Of a DNA stretch of 64,000 bases, positions 63,580-64,000 are shown in pieces; the stretch's first letter is position 1, and every line of letters starts with the position of its first letter. Location of the stretch: positions 1 through 64,000 of the forward strand of contig JACQAK010000046.1 of NCBI GenBank assembly GCA_016194985.1, written 5' to 3'. The notes under the pieces are model-generated. The model did no database searches. It worked only from the letters and a program-made list of their open reading frames with translations, and was not told the origin of the DNA. Position numbers and translations under genes: made by a program. Source of the stretch: Bacteroidota bacterium (GTDB lineage: Bacteria; Bacteroidota; Bacteroidia; B-17B0; Aurantibacillaceae).

Positions 63580-64000
63580 ATGAAAGTTATTACGATTTTT
63601 ATTTTCTACATGATACTTATTGACTTATCCAGGGCACAAAATCTCGTCCCTGATTCAAGTTTTGAAATGAATAAATTTATTCCGATGGATTTTTCGAAAG
63701 TAAGCGCATCTGATTTCTGGAGCATTCCCAGTTGGGGAACATCTGACCTCTTTTGCCATTGTAATCGACAAACCAAAGAACGGTCGGACAACATCTATTC
63801 GGAAGTAGACGTTCCTCAAAACACGATGGGTTATCAATATCCTCATTCAGGAACCTGCTACGCCGGTTTCTTTGCCTTTTCGCATGGAAATTACCGCGAA
63901 TATCTTCAAACGCCTTTAAAAGAACCATTAAAAAAGAACCACACCTATCTTTTCACCATGTACCTCAGCCTCGCCGATTACTCACAGGCATCTGTCAATC
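63580..64000 (+). CDS. Surface protein, truncated at the window end
   Basis: An open frame from the ATG at 63580 to the window end, about 140 residues. A signal peptide (1-20, DLSRAQ) is followed by NLVPDSSFEM, VPQNTMGYQYPHSG, CYAGFFAFSHGNYREYLQTP and MYLSLADYSQASV. This is the recurring N-terminal domain of many Bacteroidota surface and OmpA-type proteins. The rest is not visible, so its C-terminal domain is unknown. Confidence 0.8.
   Translation, partial: MKVITIFIFYMILIDLSRAQNLVPDSSFEMNKFIPMDFSKVSASDFWSIPSWGTSDLFCHCNRQTKERSDNIYSEVDVPQNTMGYQYPHSGTCYAGFFAFSHGNYREYLQTPLKEPLKKNHTYLFTMYLSLADYSQASVN

Overview
The window is a stretch of ordinary chromosome from a member of the Bacteroidota, probably Flavobacteriales or a relative. 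The evidence is: AT-rich DNA; several starts preceded by the Bacteroidota -7 promoter box TAnnTTTG; few clear Shine-Dalgarno sites; secreted proteins ending in type IX secretion (T9SS) sorting domains, both type A and type B; and typical families of the phylum (DUF4476, DUF2279, DUF4421, TPR/PD40/OmpA proteins, a 540-residue ABC-F, PruA, a DsbD-like protein). I saw no rRNA, tRNA, CRISPR array, phage or full insertion sequence. The species cannot be named from this sequence.

Layout. 1-2.4 kb (minus): an operon-like set of membrane protein, winged-helix regulator, Coq4-like protein, four-helix membrane protein and a second, truncated Coq4-like protein. 2.5-3.0 kb: a RelE/ParE-type toxin-antitoxin pair. 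3.2-6.6 kb: ruvX, a saccharopine dehydrogenase, a DUF4476 protein and DUF423. 6.8-12 kb: a 1711-residue repeat adhesin with a type B T9SS tail. 12-17.2 kb: sterol desaturase, YihY, a damaged alpha/beta hydrolase, DUF2279, a MITE-like palindrome and a metallo-hydrolase. 17.2-22.3 kb: a decayed toxin-antitoxin pair, YebC, RecJ, DUF2971 and Dtd. 22.3-26.9 kb (minus): DsbD-like proteins and SppA. 26.9-30.6 kb: folK, a deoxynucleoside kinase, an OmpA protein lacking its head, and an RluA synthase. 30.6-36.1 kb (minus): envelope proteins including a PorE-like protein, then ABC-F. 36.3-41.6 kb: pruA, a small orphan family, a barrel protein, ubiX, MscS and DUF4421. 41.6-44.8 kb: a propeller-SpoIIE phosphatase. 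44.9-50.4 kb: two related T9SS surface proteins, the first broken. 50.5-58.5 kb: a mini-lipoprotein, serC, a barrel protein, a MacB-type permease, topB and a QueA-like enzyme. 58.6-64 kb: an M6 protease, a 2-oxoglutarate oxygenase, small unknown proteins, DUF1275 and the start of a surface protein.

Most of the window is housekeeping plus envelope and secretion. The surface proteins (6.8, 45, 47 and 58.5 kb) are probable T9SS cargo, and the 31.3 kb protein resembles the T9SS periplasmic component PorE.

Two observations stand out. First, several genes look as if an internal block was removed exactly where function resides: the hydrolase catalytic His, the DsbD thioredoxin CxxC, the OmpA signal peptide, and the middle of the 45 kb adhesin. 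Two of these four are out of frame, and a toxin gene carries a separate one-base shift. This is either real decay or assembly collapse. Second, the intergenic gaps hold several unlike palindromic repeats, one of them a 243-bp hairpin element flanked by an 8-bp direct repeat. The best candidate for an undescribed system is the Coq4-like operon at the left edge; it is suggestive, not proven.
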